Translations under genes and position numbers: made by a program
Assembly (NCBI GenBank): GCA_947259215.1
Contig: CAMYLJ010000029.1
Span: 1-64,000 of the forward strand
Length of the DNA stretch: 64,000 nucleotides
Direction: 5' to 3'
From: an uncultured delta proteobacterium
GTDB taxonomy: Bacteria > Myxococcota_A > UBA9160 > JAFDET01
Notes under the pieces: model-generated
The model's input: the letters and a program-made list of their open reading frames with translations, nothing else
Databases searched by the model: none
Told to the model about the DNA's origin: nothing
Shown here: piece by piece, positions 10,097 to 18,087 of the stretch
Numbering within the stretch: position 1 is the stretch's first letter
Layout: every line of letters begins with the position of its first letter

Positions 10097-11307
10097 ACCA
10101 CGCCCTCCCCGGCCAGCGCCTCGAGCGCGTCCGCGCCGATCCCGAGCTCGGCATAGACCTCGGCGTTGTGCTCCCCGATGCGCGGCGCCCGACCCCGGAC
10201 CCGCGCCGGGCGCGGCTCGATCCGCGCAAAGAAGTCCGGGTGCTCGATGGAGGCACCGAGCTCCGGGTACTCGAGGGTGACGAAGAGCTTCCGCTCCCGC
10301 AGCTGCGGATGCTCCACGATCTCGCGCGCGTCGTTGCACGGTGCCAGCAGGATGCGCCGGGCGAGGGCCTGCTCGTAGAGCTCGCGCATGCTCCGGGTCC
10401 GGAAGAAAGCGCCGAAGGCCTGCTCGAAGCGGGCGATCTCCGGGTCGGACAGCTCGTTGTGGTTGAACTGCGCCCAGTCGTAGTCCCGCAGCCAGTCGGG
10501 AGCCAGGCCGCACTCGTCCATGTAGGCCACCGTCGCGACCAGGTTCGGGATGCGGGCCGCGCCCCCGCGCAGGCCGAAGGTCACCCAGCCGTCTGCCGCG
10601 GCCCAGATCTCCCGCGTGCGCCCGAGCCGTCCGCCCGCACGCCCGGGCGCGCGCCCGCTGCGCGCGAACTGCCCCGCACCCGAGAGCAGGGTCTGGAGCT
10701 GACACTCCTGGAGCGAGACGTCCACCCCCTGGCCGCGACCGCTGTCCTCGCGGGCCAGGAGCGCCATCGCGACGCCGAGGGCCGCCTCCGGCGCCGCGTG
10801 GTAGTAGGCCGTGGGCATGCTGCAGCGGACCGGCGGCCGGTCCGGATCGCCGGTCACGCCCAGGTTGCCACCCATCGCCACCACCACGAGGTCGCCCGCC
10901 AGCCAGTCGGCCCGCGGGCCGGTGCGCCCGAAGGGGGTGATCGAACACCAGACGAGGCGCGGATGCTCCGCGCGCAGCGCGTCGGAGCCCAGGCCGATCG
11001 CCTCCAGTGCGCCCCGGCGCGCGGTCTCCAGCACCACGTCGGCGCCCGCCGCGAGGCGCCGGAAGAGCGACGCGCCCTGCGGCTGCTCCAGGTCCAGGGT
11101 GACGCCCCGCTTGCTCGTCTGGAGCGCCAGCCAGGCCAGGCTGCGCTCGGGACCGGGCTGGTCGTGGAGGTACGGCCCGCGTCGCGACGCCCGGTCGCCG
11201 CCCGGCGGCTCGATGCGGATCACGTCGGCGCCGAGTTCGGCCAGCAGCTTTCCAGCCAGGGCGCCGCTCTCGTCGCAGAGGTCCAGTACGCGGTGGCCCG
11301 ACAACAC
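10093..11307 (-). CDS. Class III (CaiB/BaiF) CoA-transferase, Asp-lacking subunit
   Basis: A 404-residue family III CoA-transferase. The N-terminus HRVLDLCDESGALAGKLLAELGADVIRIEPPGGD is canonical. At the place of the catalytic Asp it reads AYYHAAPEAALGVAMALL, with no Asp, unlike its downstream partner. That asymmetry suggests a structural or substrate-binding subunit of a heteromer. First gene of a minus-strand operon (CoA-transferase, CoA-transferase, MFS, acyl-CoA dehydrogenase, broken SDR). The GTG start lies 22 bp from the palindrome at 11329-11345, which sits between it and a divergent SDR. Confidence 0.85.
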   Translation of the reverse strand: MLSGHRVLDLCDESGALAGKLLAELGADVIRIEPPGGDRASRRGPYLHDQPGPERSLAWLALQTSKRGVTLDLEQPQGASLFRRLAAGADVVLETARRGALEAIGLGSDALRAEHPRLVWCSITPFGRTGPRADWLAGDLVVVAMGGNLGVTGDPDRPPVRCSMPTAYYHAAPEAALGVAMALLAREDSGRGQGVDVSLQECQLQTLLSGAGQFARSGRAPGRAGGRLGRTREIWAAADGWVTFGLRGGAARIPNLVATVAYMDECGLAPDWLRDYDWAQFNHNELSDPEIARFEQAFGAFFRTRSMRELYEQALARRILLAPCNDAREIVEHPQLRERKLFVTLEYPELGASIEHPDFFARIEPRPARVRGRAPRIGEHNAEVYAELGIGADALEALAGEGVV

Positions 11308-11328
11308 GAATCGCCTATCGTACCAGAT

Positions 11329-11345
11329 TCTGACGCTCCGTCAGA
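11329..11345. promoter_or_regulatory. Palindromic operator TCTGACG-CTC-CGTCAGA
   Basis: Perfect inverted repeat with 7-bp arms and a 3-bp spacer, in the 51-bp gap between the divergent CoA-transferase operon (start 11307) and the SDR gene (start 11359). The same palindrome recurs at 16506-16522 and 21921-21937, and a degenerate copy at 52824-52840, always in a promoter gap. The form and size fit a TetR-type dimer; the regulator is not identified. Confidence 0.7.
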
Positions 11346-11358
11346 TCGGGAGGCGCGC

Positions 11359-12138
11359 GTGCGGGTCCAGGAGCTCTTCGACCTCTCCGGCCGCACGGCG
11401 CTCGTGACGGGCGGCGGACGCGGCATCGGGCGCCACATCGCACTCGGGCTCGCCGAGGCCGGCGCCGACGTCTTCGTGGCCTCGCGCAAGCTCGACGCCT
11501 GCCAGGAGACGGCCGCCGCCATCGAGTCCCTCGGCCGCCGCGGCGTCGCCGTGCGCGCGGACCTGGCGCGCCCCGAGGACGTGGAGGCCCTGGCGGAGCG
11601 CGTGCTGCGGGAGGCTCCGCGCCTCGACGTGCTCGTGAACAACGCCGCGGCCACCTGGGGCGCGCCCACCCTGGAGTTTCCCCTCGAGGGCTGGGACAAG
11701 GTCTTCGACGTGAACGTGCGCGGCCTCTGGCTCCTGTCCCAGCGCGTGGCGCGCCACATGGTGGAGATCGGCGCCGGCAGCATCATCCACGTGAGCTCCA
11801 TCTCGGGCTTCCGCGGCGCGGCCGAGGAGGCCATGCCGGCCATCGCCTACAACGCCAGCAAGGGCGCGGTCATCACCCTCACCAAGGACATGGCGGTGAA
11901 GCTCGCGCGCCACGGCATCCGCGTGAACGGGATCGCGCCGGGGCCCTTCGACACGGACATGATGACCTACATCCACAGCGACGCGCGCAAGGAGCAGAAC
12001 CTGCTGCGTCAGGTCCCCCTCTCACGCTGGGGCGGCGAGGACGACGTGAAGGGCGCCGCGGTCTTCCTGGCCAGCGACGCGGCGGCGTTCGTGACCGGCC
12101 ACACCCTGGTGGTGGACGGCGGCATGAGCTCCTGGTAG
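11359..12138 (+). CDS. SDR family oxidoreductase (FabG/gluconate-5-dehydrogenase-like)
   Basis: A 259-residue classical short-chain dehydrogenase. It has the NAD(P) motif GGGRGIG, NNAA, the catalytic Ser in HVSSISG, YNASK, then IAPGPFDTDM and the C-terminal VVDGGMSSW. An Arg follows the glycine-rich strand in VASRKLDA, which hints at NADP preference. Start GTG at 11359, with CGGGAGG 5 bp upstream. It is transcribed away from the CoA-transferases across a shared operator and is convergent with the VOC gene (6-bp gap). It probably oxidises a hydroxyacyl-CoA or alcohol in the same pathway (inference). Confidence 0.88.
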   Translation: MRVQELFDLSGRTALVTGGGRGIGRHIALGLAEAGADVFVASRKLDACQETAAAIESLGRRGVAVRADLARPEDVEALAERVLREAPRLDVLVNNAAATWGAPTLEFPLEGWDKVFDVNVRGLWLLSQRVARHMVEIGAGSIIHVSSISGFRGAAEEAMPAIAYNASKGAVITLTKDMAVKLARHGIRVNGIAPGPFDTDMMTYIHSDARKEQNLLRQVPLSRWGGEDDVKGAAVFLASDAAAFVTGHTLVVDGGMSSW

Positions 12139-12144
12139 CCGGAA

Positions 12145-12603
12145 TCAGTCGGGTAGCGACTGGGCCCCCAGGCCCTCCGCCCACTCGAAGCACTGCACCT
12201 CGATCATCACCGGCAGCCGGTAGCGCACGTAGAAGCTGTGGAGCTTCACCGCCTTGAAGTCATCCAGCTTGCGCTCGAGGATCTCCACCTCGGCGTCCGC
12301 CTCGCGGAACTTCACCGCGCGCTCGTAGATCGCGTCCAGCTGATCCGGCGCCGAGACCGACATCCCGAAGTGCTCCATCGTCCCGCAGCGCATGGGCGTC
12401 TGCGAGGCGTGGATGTAGACGAACTGCTCGTTGCTGTGGCAGCGCAGCACCAGCAGCTCGCGGTCGCGGTCCATGCCCGGCATCCCGGTCCAGCCGAAGA
12501 CCTCGCCGTAGAAGCGCAGCAGGGCTTCGCGCCCCGAGGCATCCAGGGCCTCGGCGGGAACCGACAGCGCGATGTGGTTGAAGCGCGGGATCGCGTCGCT
12601 CAC
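12145..12603 (-). CDS. VOC (glyoxalase/dioxygenase) superfamily protein
   Basis: A 152-residue protein with the paired beta-alpha-beta-beta-beta modules of the vicinal-oxygen-chelate fold: FNHIALSVPA at the start, with a His metal ligand, then EHFGMSVSAPDQLDAIYERA, then RYRLPVMIEVQCFE with a Glu ligand near the end. Members include dioxygenases, epimerases such as methylmalonyl-CoA epimerase, and glyoxalases; which applies is unknown. The GTG start overlaps the stop of the upstream alcohol dehydrogenase by GTGA. Last gene of the operon that starts at 16480. Confidence 0.75.
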   Translation of the reverse strand: MSDAIPRFNHIALSVPAEALDASGREALLRFYGEVFGWTGMPGMDRDRELLVLRCHSNEQFVYIHASQTPMRCGTMEHFGMSVSAPDQLDAIYERAVKFREADAEVEILERKLDDFKAVKLHSFYVRYRLPVMIEVQCFEWAEGLGAQSLPD

Positions 12604-13625
12604 GGAGCCTCCTTGGGCACGACCATGACCTTGCCTGCCAGCTCGCCGGCGGCCAGCCCGTGCAGCGCGTCCTCGAGCCCGGCCAGCGGCACGTCGCCCG
12701 GCTCGATCAGCGCGTCGGTGGGGAGCGTCCGGGACGCCAGCAACGTCAGGGCGTCCTCGAAGCCGCCGGCGTCGTAGCAGTAGGCGCCGGTCACCACCAG
12801 CTCGTTCAACAGCACCCGGTTGTGATCGAGCTTTGGCCGCCGCATCCCGGTACCGACGATGACCAGGGTCCCCGTACGCCGGAGCTGCGCCAGGGCGGAC
12901 TCCATGGCACGCGGGTTCCCGGAGCACTCGAACGCCACGTCGTAGGGCTCGTCCACGATCGTGAAGGGCATCCGGGGCGTGACGAGCGCGTCGGGCTCGA
13001 CGAGCAGCGTCGCTCCCACCCGGCCGGCCCGCTCGCGCCTGCGCGGCGCCGGCTCGCTGGCCGTGATCGCCTCGACGCCGCGCGCGCGCAGCGCGGCGAT
13101 CAGGAGAAGACCGAGGGGCCCGGCTCCGGTGACGAGCGCGCGGGCGCCGGGCACGACCGCGGAGCGGGTGATGGCGTGGAGCGCCACGGCCAGGGGCTCC
13201 GCGAGCGCCGCCTCCCGCGGCCCGAGGCCGTCCGGCACGCGCACCAGCTCGTCGGCAGCGACCCGCACGTAGTCCGCGAAGGCGCCCTCGGACCGGCCCA
13301 TGCCGGCCTCCCCGCGGCCGCTGCAGAGCGACGGGCGCCCCGCCAGGCAGGCATGGCACTCGCCGCAGCTCGGGGAGGGACCGCCGACCACGAGCTCGCC
13401 CTCGCGCCAACCCTGGACCCGGGAGCCGACGGCGGCGATACGCCCGGACCACTCGTGACCACCGATGGAACCGGGCCGGCCCATCTCCTCCAGCACCAGG
13501 TGCAGGTCGCTGCCGCAGATGCCGCAGTGGCTCACCTCGACCAGGACCTCGTCGCCCCCCGGCTCGGGGACGGGGCGCTCCTCGAGGGAGAGCTTGCGGC
13601 TTCCCTGGTAGACGACCGCGCGCAT
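12600..13625 (-). CDS. Zinc-dependent alcohol dehydrogenase (MDR)
   Basis: A 341-residue medium-chain dehydrogenase. Catalytic zinc site CGICGSDLH and GGHEWSG; structural zinc Cys set in CGECHACLAGRPSLC; Rossmann loop TGAGPLGLLL. The pattern is that of sorbitol/threonine-type dehydrogenases that act on polyols or 2-hydroxy compounds. ATG at 13625 is preferred; a TTG at 13661 would add 12 unusual residues. It lies 54 bp downstream of the acyl-CoA ligase gene, with a 9-bp imperfect inverted repeat in the gap, and overlaps the VOC gene. Confidence 0.85.
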   Translation of the reverse strand: MRAVVYQGSRKLSLEERPVPEPGGDEVLVEVSHCGICGSDLHLVLEEMGRPGSIGGHEWSGRIAAVGSRVQGWREGELVVGGPSPSCGECHACLAGRPSLCSGRGEAGMGRSEGAFADYVRVAADELVRVPDGLGPREAALAEPLAVALHAITRSAVVPGARALVTGAGPLGLLLIAALRARGVEAITASEPAPRRRERAGRVGATLLVEPDALVTPRMPFTIVDEPYDVAFECSGNPRAMESALAQLRRTGTLVIVGTGMRRPKLDHNRVLLNELVVTGAYCYDAGGFEDALTLLASRTLPTDALIEPGDVPLAGLEDALHGLAAGELAGKVMVVPKEAP

Positions 13626-13679
13626 GCCCGGAGCATCCGGCGATTGACGCGTCCCTGTCAACCGCCCGGCCCCCGGCGC

Positions 13680-15317
13680 TCAGTAGCGATGGCCGTCGAT
13701 CTCGACGCCATCGGCGGCCAGCCGAGCCAGGGCCTGCTCCCGCAGCGGTCCCACCTGCACCTTCTGGTTGGCCGTATAGGAGAGGTCGTCCGGGAGGAAG
13801 AAGAGCACCCGCCGCGGCACCTTGTAGGCGGCGAGCTTCTCGCGCAGGAAGCCGCGCACCTCGCCCTCCGTGGGCGACGCGCCCTCCGACGCCACGGCGC
13901 AGAGCACGATGGCCTCGCCCAGGGTCGGGTGGGGCACGCCGACCGGCAGGCCGAGCCGCAGGCCGGCGAAGCGCGCCAGGGCGGTCTCGATCTCGACCGG
14001 CGAGACGTTGGCGCCCCCGGTCTTGATCAGGTTCGAGATGCGGCCGCTCCAGTGCAGGTAGCCCTCGGCGTCGAGATGGCCGCCGTCCTGGGTGCGGAAG
14101 AAGCCGTTCTCGTCGAAGGTGCGCTCCGGCGGAACCTTGTAGTAGCCGCGCATGAGCGTCACGCCCTTGACCGCGATCTCGCCCTCCTCGCCGACCGCGA
14201 GGGCTTCGCCCGTCTCCGGATCGACGATCCGGATCTGCGTGCCCGGCAGCGCGCGGCCACTCGTTCCCCGCCGGATGGCCACCGGCGCGTCGGCGGGCAG
14301 CATGCTGGCGACGGTGAAGGTCTCCGACAGCCCGTAGGCCGCGTTCGGGCTGTACTGGTCCTCGGTCACGCCCGCCCGCGCCGCGAGCGGGTTGCCCGGG
14401 TCGAGCTTCCGGAGCGACGAGAGATCCCGCGTCGCCAGGGACGCGTCTTCGCCCATGGCCTTGTGCTGGTGCGCCCAGGCGTGGGCCGCCGTGGCCCGCT
14501 CCTTCTCCATCAGCTCGAGGGCGGCGGCCGGCTCGAAGCTCTCCTGCAGGAGCAGCGTCCCGCCGGCGGCCAGGGTCGCGCCCAGGGACATGCAGATGCC
14601 GGCGGTCCAGAAGAACGGGTAGCAGGTCCAGACGCGGTCGTTCTCGTCGAAGCGCAGCAGGTCGGCGAAACGCCAGCTCTGGAGGGTCGGGGCCCGATGG
14701 GTGTGGAGCACCCCTTTCGGATGTGCGGTGGTGCCCGAGGTGTAGATGATCATGGCGTCGTCGCACGGCTCGGTCTCAGCGACGAGCGTGTCCAACAGGG
14801 ACTCGGGGACGTCTTCCCCCGCGGCCAGGAGGGCCTGCCAGCTCGAATCGCCCAGGCAGGCCCAGGCGCGGAGCTGGGGCAGCGCGGCGCAGCGGAGCCG
14901 GCCGTTCTCGCCCTCCGCCAGCTCGGGATGGTCCGCGTGCAGCTCGGCCAGGAAGCGGTGCTTCAGGAGGGACGGCTGAAGCAGCAGCAGGGTCGCGTCG
15001 CTGTGACGCAGAATGTAGTCGCGCTCCTCGGGCGCGGCGTAGGTGTTGACCGGCACCACCACGCCGCCGGCGATCCCGACTGCGAAGGCCGAGAGCACCC
15101 ACTCGGGCCGGTTCGCCATGTAGAGGGCGACGCGGGTGTCCTTGCCGACCCCGGCGCCCACCAGGCCCCGGGCCAGCTCGCGGGCGTCCCGTCGCAGCGC
15201 TGCGTACGTCCAGGAGCGCCCCTCGAAGCGGAGGGCGCAGCGCTCGGCGTGGCGCTCGGCCACGTCGTCGAGGAACCGCCCCAGGGTGAGCCGCGGGCTG
15301 TCCGGCCGGGTCGTCAC
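13680..15317 (-). CDS. Acyl-CoA synthetase (AMP-forming, FadD-like)
   Basis: A 545-residue ANL-family ligase that makes an acyl-AMP and then an acyl-CoA. AMP-binding motif YTSGTTAHPKGV, adenine-site block YGLSETFTVAS, hinge and ribose region TQDGGHLDAEGYLHWSGR, and the C-terminal Lys context AAYKVPRRV. The exact acid is unknown. The GTG start overlaps the dehydratase stop (GTGA at 15314-15317). In this operon it would activate the acid on which the dehydratase and thiolase act. Confidence 0.92.
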   Translation of the reverse strand: MTTRPDSPRLTLGRFLDDVAERHAERCALRFEGRSWTYAALRRDARELARGLVGAGVGKDTRVALYMANRPEWVLSAFAVGIAGGVVVPVNTYAAPEERDYILRHSDATLLLLQPSLLKHRFLAELHADHPELAEGENGRLRCAALPQLRAWACLGDSSWQALLAAGEDVPESLLDTLVAETEPCDDAMIIYTSGTTAHPKGVLHTHRAPTLQSWRFADLLRFDENDRVWTCYPFFWTAGICMSLGATLAAGGTLLLQESFEPAAALELMEKERATAAHAWAHQHKAMGEDASLATRDLSSLRKLDPGNPLAARAGVTEDQYSPNAAYGLSETFTVASMLPADAPVAIRRGTSGRALPGTQIRIVDPETGEALAVGEEGEIAVKGVTLMRGYYKVPPERTFDENGFFRTQDGGHLDAEGYLHWSGRISNLIKTGGANVSPVEIETALARFAGLRLGLPVGVPHPTLGEAIVLCAVASEGASPTEGEVRGFLREKLAAYKVPRRVLFFLPDDLSYTANQKVQVGPLREQALARLAADGVEIDGHRY

Positions 15318-16480
15318 TCGACGGCGAGCCTCACCTCCGCCTGACCCTTGGCCATGACGTCGCCCTTGTGGTTGGTCATGCTGACCGTCACCACGGCGAC
15401 GGGCCGGCCCGACGGGTCGTCCCAGACCATGCGTTCCACTTCGCCGTCCAGGTAGCTCACGTCTCCGGTGAAGGCGGGGAAGCGGTACTGCATGTTGCTG
15501 TGCACGACCTCGCCCCACTCGCCGCACCAGTTGCCGAGGTAGTCGAGGATCCAGGCGCCCATGGAGGCGCCGTAGCCGTAGCCCCGGGGCAGCCCGATCA
15601 GGTTGGCGTAGCGCTGCTGCACGTGGCCGCGGGACGGACCCTTGTAGAGGCCGTCCGCCTCGGCGGGATCGATCTTGGCACCCTCCTGGTCGCGGCTCAT
15701 CTCCGGCAGCCAGCCGGCCTCGTGCAGCGACGAGGGACCGTCGTCGGGCTGAAAGGCGCCCCAGACCGTCATCATGTAGGCACGCCACTCGGTCGTGAAG
15801 CTGGCGATCGTGTGCGGCCCGATCGGCCGGCGCGGAAGCCGATCGCCGGTCTTCACGCCCAGGCGCTTCTCGTGACCCAGGTCCAGGAAGCTGGCGTAGT
15901 AGTCGAACTTCTCCTTGTCGATGACCTCGAGCTGCTCGTCGCTCCACTGGGGATCGTCGCGTTCGGCGAAGAAGTTCTTGTCCCGCGCCAGGTCGGCCCG
16001 GTAGCGCACCGAGGTGGAGCGCTGCTTGCACAGGATCTCGCCCTTCTGGTTCACGTAGGTCGTGTCCCCACGCGAGAACATGGTGGGGCCGGCGAACTTC
16101 GTGTCCGCGACCTTGTAGTCGAAGAGCATCCGCTCCAGGGTGAGCCGATCATCCGGGTAGATGCGGGGGCCGAAGAACCACCACTCGTCGCCCCCGAAGA
16201 TCATGTGCTGGCCTTCGATGTGGCCCTGGATGGCGGGCCCGGCGCCGTGGCTGTCGCTGCAGCAGACGGCGAACGACTGGGGCGCCACGATGCGGCCGAA
16301 GCGGCTCTCGGCCGCGTATTCCTCGTCGTAGAAGAGCGGGTTGGGGTTCTGCATCCCCTGGGCCCAGCGCCGGATGTCGTTCACGTGCACCGGCTCCTTC
16401 ATCACGGAGCCGCCCAGTGGCACGCCGATCCAGCGGTCGACGTCGCTGGTGTCGAAGCCCTCGAACTGCTTGTCGCTCAC
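15314..16480 (-). CDS. FAS1-like/MaoC-type dehydratase (double hot-dog)
   Basis: A 388-residue protein with two hot-dog halves. The first resembles the N-terminal FAS1-like dehydratase domain (VNDIRRWAQGMQNPNPLFYDEEY, then FGRIVAPQSF). The second ends with the usual hot-dog strands (MVWDDPSGRPVAVVTVSMTNHKGDVMAKGQAEV). Such proteins hydrate or dehydrate enoyl-CoAs. GTG start with GGAGG 9 bp upstream; 19 bp further up is the perfect 31-bp palindrome. It heads the ligase-alcohol dehydrogenase-VOC operon. Proteins of this kind with DUF35 partners act in steroid side-chain cleavage (known for ChsH1-ChsH2), which supports that comparison. Confidence 0.8.
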   Translation of the reverse strand: MSDKQFEGFDTSDVDRWIGVPLGGSVMKEPVHVNDIRRWAQGMQNPNPLFYDEEYAAESRFGRIVAPQSFAVCCSDSHGAGPAIQGHIEGQHMIFGGDEWWFFGPRIYPDDRLTLERMLFDYKVADTKFAGPTMFSRGDTTYVNQKGEILCKQRSTSVRYRADLARDKNFFAERDDPQWSDEQLEVIDKEKFDYYASFLDLGHEKRLGVKTGDRLPRRPIGPHTIASFTTEWRAYMMTVWGAFQPDDGPSSLHEAGWLPEMSRDQEGAKIDPAEADGLYKGPSRGHVQQRYANLIGLPRGYGYGASMGAWILDYLGNWCGEWGEVVHSNMQYRFPAFTGDVSYLDGEVERMVWDDPSGRPVAVVTVSMTNHKGDVMAKGQAEVRLAVE

Positions 16481-16498
16481 GGCACTGGACCTCCAGCC

Positions 16499-16529
16499 GG
16501 TAGGATCTGACGGAGCGTCAGATCCTACC
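16499..16529. promoter_or_regulatory. Extended perfect palindromic operator
   Basis: GGTAGGATCTGACG, spacer GAG, CGTCAGATCCTACC: 14-bp arms with no mismatch, centred at 16514. The core TCTGACGNNNCGTCAGA is shared with sites at 11329, 21921 and 52824. It overlaps the last codon of the DUF35 gene and lies 19 bp before the dehydratase start, so it could control an internal promoter for the downstream half of this long minus-strand gene series. Confidence 0.75.
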
Positions 16530-16941
16530 CCACCCGCTCCACGGGACGCCACTGGGGCAGCGTCACGCCGTCGACCAGCTCCTCGAACCCCACCTCCACC
16601 GCCAGCCCGATGCGCACGTCGCCGGGCTCGCAGTCGAGCAGGTTGCCCAGCAGACGCAGCCCGGGGTCCTCGGCGAGCGCCACCAGTACGACCGCGAAGG
16701 GCACGCGCTCCTGGAAGGCCGGCAGCACCGGGGGATGCGCGACCACCCAGCTGTACACCTCGCCGCGACCGGACAGCCGCTCCCACTCGACGCGCGCCGA
16801 CTGGCAGTGCGGACACAGAGGCCGCGGCGGGTGGCGACGCGCGCCGCAATCGCCGCAGCGCTGCACCCGAAGCTCGTGCCGGCCGCACGCCTCCCAGAAC
16901 GGCGCGGAGTCGGCGTCGGGCTCGGGCAGCGGACGCTGCAC
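16525..16941 (-). CDS. DUF35 OB-fold / zinc-ribbon protein
   Basis: A 138-residue protein with the DUF35 layout. An N-terminal helix FWEACGRHELRVQRC leads into a four-Cys zinc ribbon (CGDC and CPHC around residues 29-46). A C-terminal OB-fold follows (GRGEVYSWVVAHPP, then FAVVLVALAEDPGLRLLGNLLD). In known systems such proteins pair with SCP-x/Ltp2-type thiolases or aldolases and bind acyl-CoA. Here the thiolase is immediately upstream with a 3-bp gap, which fits. The start codon is GTG at 16941. Its stop lies inside the palindromic operator. Confidence 0.88.
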   Translation of the reverse strand: MQRPLPEPDADSAPFWEACGRHELRVQRCGDCGARRHPPRPLCPHCQSARVEWERLSGRGEVYSWVVAHPPVLPAFQERVPFAVVLVALAEDPGLRLLGNLLDCEPGDVRIGLAVEVGFEELVDGVTLPQWRPVERVG

Positions 16942-16944
16942 GAC

Positions 16945-18087
16945 TCAGGCCCGCGCCAGCAACAGGGCGCTGGTGGGCACCCCGGCGCCGCTCGTCACCA
17001 GCGAGATCTCGGCGCCCTCCACCTGGGACGTCGAGCTTCCGCGCACCTGGCGCACCCCTTCGAGAATCAGGTTGAAGCCGTGCACGTAGGCCTCGGACAG
17101 GCCGCCGCCGCTGGTGTTCACGGGCAGCTCGCCGTCCGGCCACTCGAGCCGCCCGCCCTCCGCGAAGGGACCGCCCTCCCCCGGCTTGCAGAACCCGTAC
17201 TCCTCCAGCGACAGGGTCACGAGCGGCGTGAAGGCGTCGTAGAACTGGCCGACGTCGACGTCGCCCGGGCCGATGCCCGCCTGGGCGAAGAGGTCGCGGG
17301 CCGCGGTCGTGGACGGCGTCTCCAGGAAGCGCGGTGCGTAGTAGTTGGTCATCACGCTCTGCTCGCGCCCGAGGCCCTGGGAGGCCGCCAGCACCCAGGC
17401 CGGGCGCGTCTTCACGTCGCGCGCGCGCTCCGCGGACACCACCACGCACGCCAGGGCGCCGTCGGTCTCCAGGCAGCAGTCGAGCTTGCGCAGCGGCTCG
17501 CTCACGAGGCGCGAGGCCTGGTGGTCCTCCAACGTCATGGGGTCGCGCATGAGCGCGTGGGGATTGCGCGCGGCGTGCTTCCGGCAGGCCACCGCCACGG
17601 CGCCGAAGTGCTCGCTCTTCGTCCCGTACTCGTGCATGTGGCGCCGCGCCACCATGGCCACCTGGTCCACCGGTCGCACCAGGCCGTAGGGCGCGCTGAA
17701 CTGGAACTCGCCCCCGACCCGCATCCCCGTGCGGGCCCAGGGGCGGCCGCCGGAGCTGCGGTTGCGGGCCCGCCAGCAGACCACCACCGAGGCGCGCCCG
17801 GCCGCGATCGCCATGGCGGCGTGCCCCACCGTGGCGCAGCCCGCGCCGCCGCCGTAGCCGATCTCGCCGAAGAAGCGCAGCGCCTCCAGGCCCAGGCTCT
17901 GGGCGATCTCGACCTCGCTGGTGTTCTCCATGTCGAAGCGGACCAGACCGTCCACCTCGGCGGGGGCGATGCCCGCCTCGTCGAGCGCGGCGCAGATCGC
18001 TTCCAGCGCCGCCGTCCGCTCCGGGCGCCCCAGATCCTTCGAGAACTCCGTGTGACCGATCCCGACGATCGCGGCGGCGCGCTTCAT
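16945..18087 (-). CDS. SCP-x / Ltp2-like thiolase or CoA aldolase
   Basis: A 380-residue thiolase-fold protein. Cys84 lies in the active-site loop GGGAGCATVGHAAMAI. The C-terminal block reads NTSGGGLSEAYVHG where classical thiolases have GHPxGATG. A Tyr-containing version of that block is typical of Ltp2-like steroid side-chain aldolases, so the enzyme may do retro-aldol rather than thiolytic cleavage (inference). Directly followed by its probable DUF35 partner. The ATG overlaps the HyuA stop (ATGA). Confidence 0.82.
   Translation of the reverse strand: MKRAAAIVGIGHTEFSKDLGRPERTAALEAICAALDEAGIAPAEVDGLVRFDMENTSEVEIAQSLGLEALRFFGEIGYGGGAGCATVGHAAMAIAAGRASVVVCWRARNRSSGGRPWARTGMRVGGEFQFSAPYGLVRPVDQVAMVARRHMHEYGTKSEHFGAVAVACRKHAARNPHALMRDPMTLEDHQASRLVSEPLRKLDCCLETDGALACVVVSAERARDVKTRPAWVLAASQGLGREQSVMTNYYAPRFLETPSTTAARDLFAQAGIGPGDVDVGQFYDAFTPLVTLSLEEYGFCKPGEGGPFAEGGRLEWPDGELPVNTSGGGLSEAYVHGFNLILEGVRQVRGSSTSQVEGAEISLVTSGAGVPTSALLLARA

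Noticed and set aside
13626-13661. Upstream TTG start for the alcohol dehydrogenase at 12600
   Set aside because: Adds 12 residues (LTGTRQSPDAPG) not expected in the family and lies in the inverted repeat; ATG 13625 fits the MDR start.
12660-15344. 894-codon plus-strand frame opposite the ligase and alcohol dehydrogenase
   Set aside because: Same GC-driven shadow effect; no domain motif, whereas the minus strand carries complete ANL and MDR signatures.
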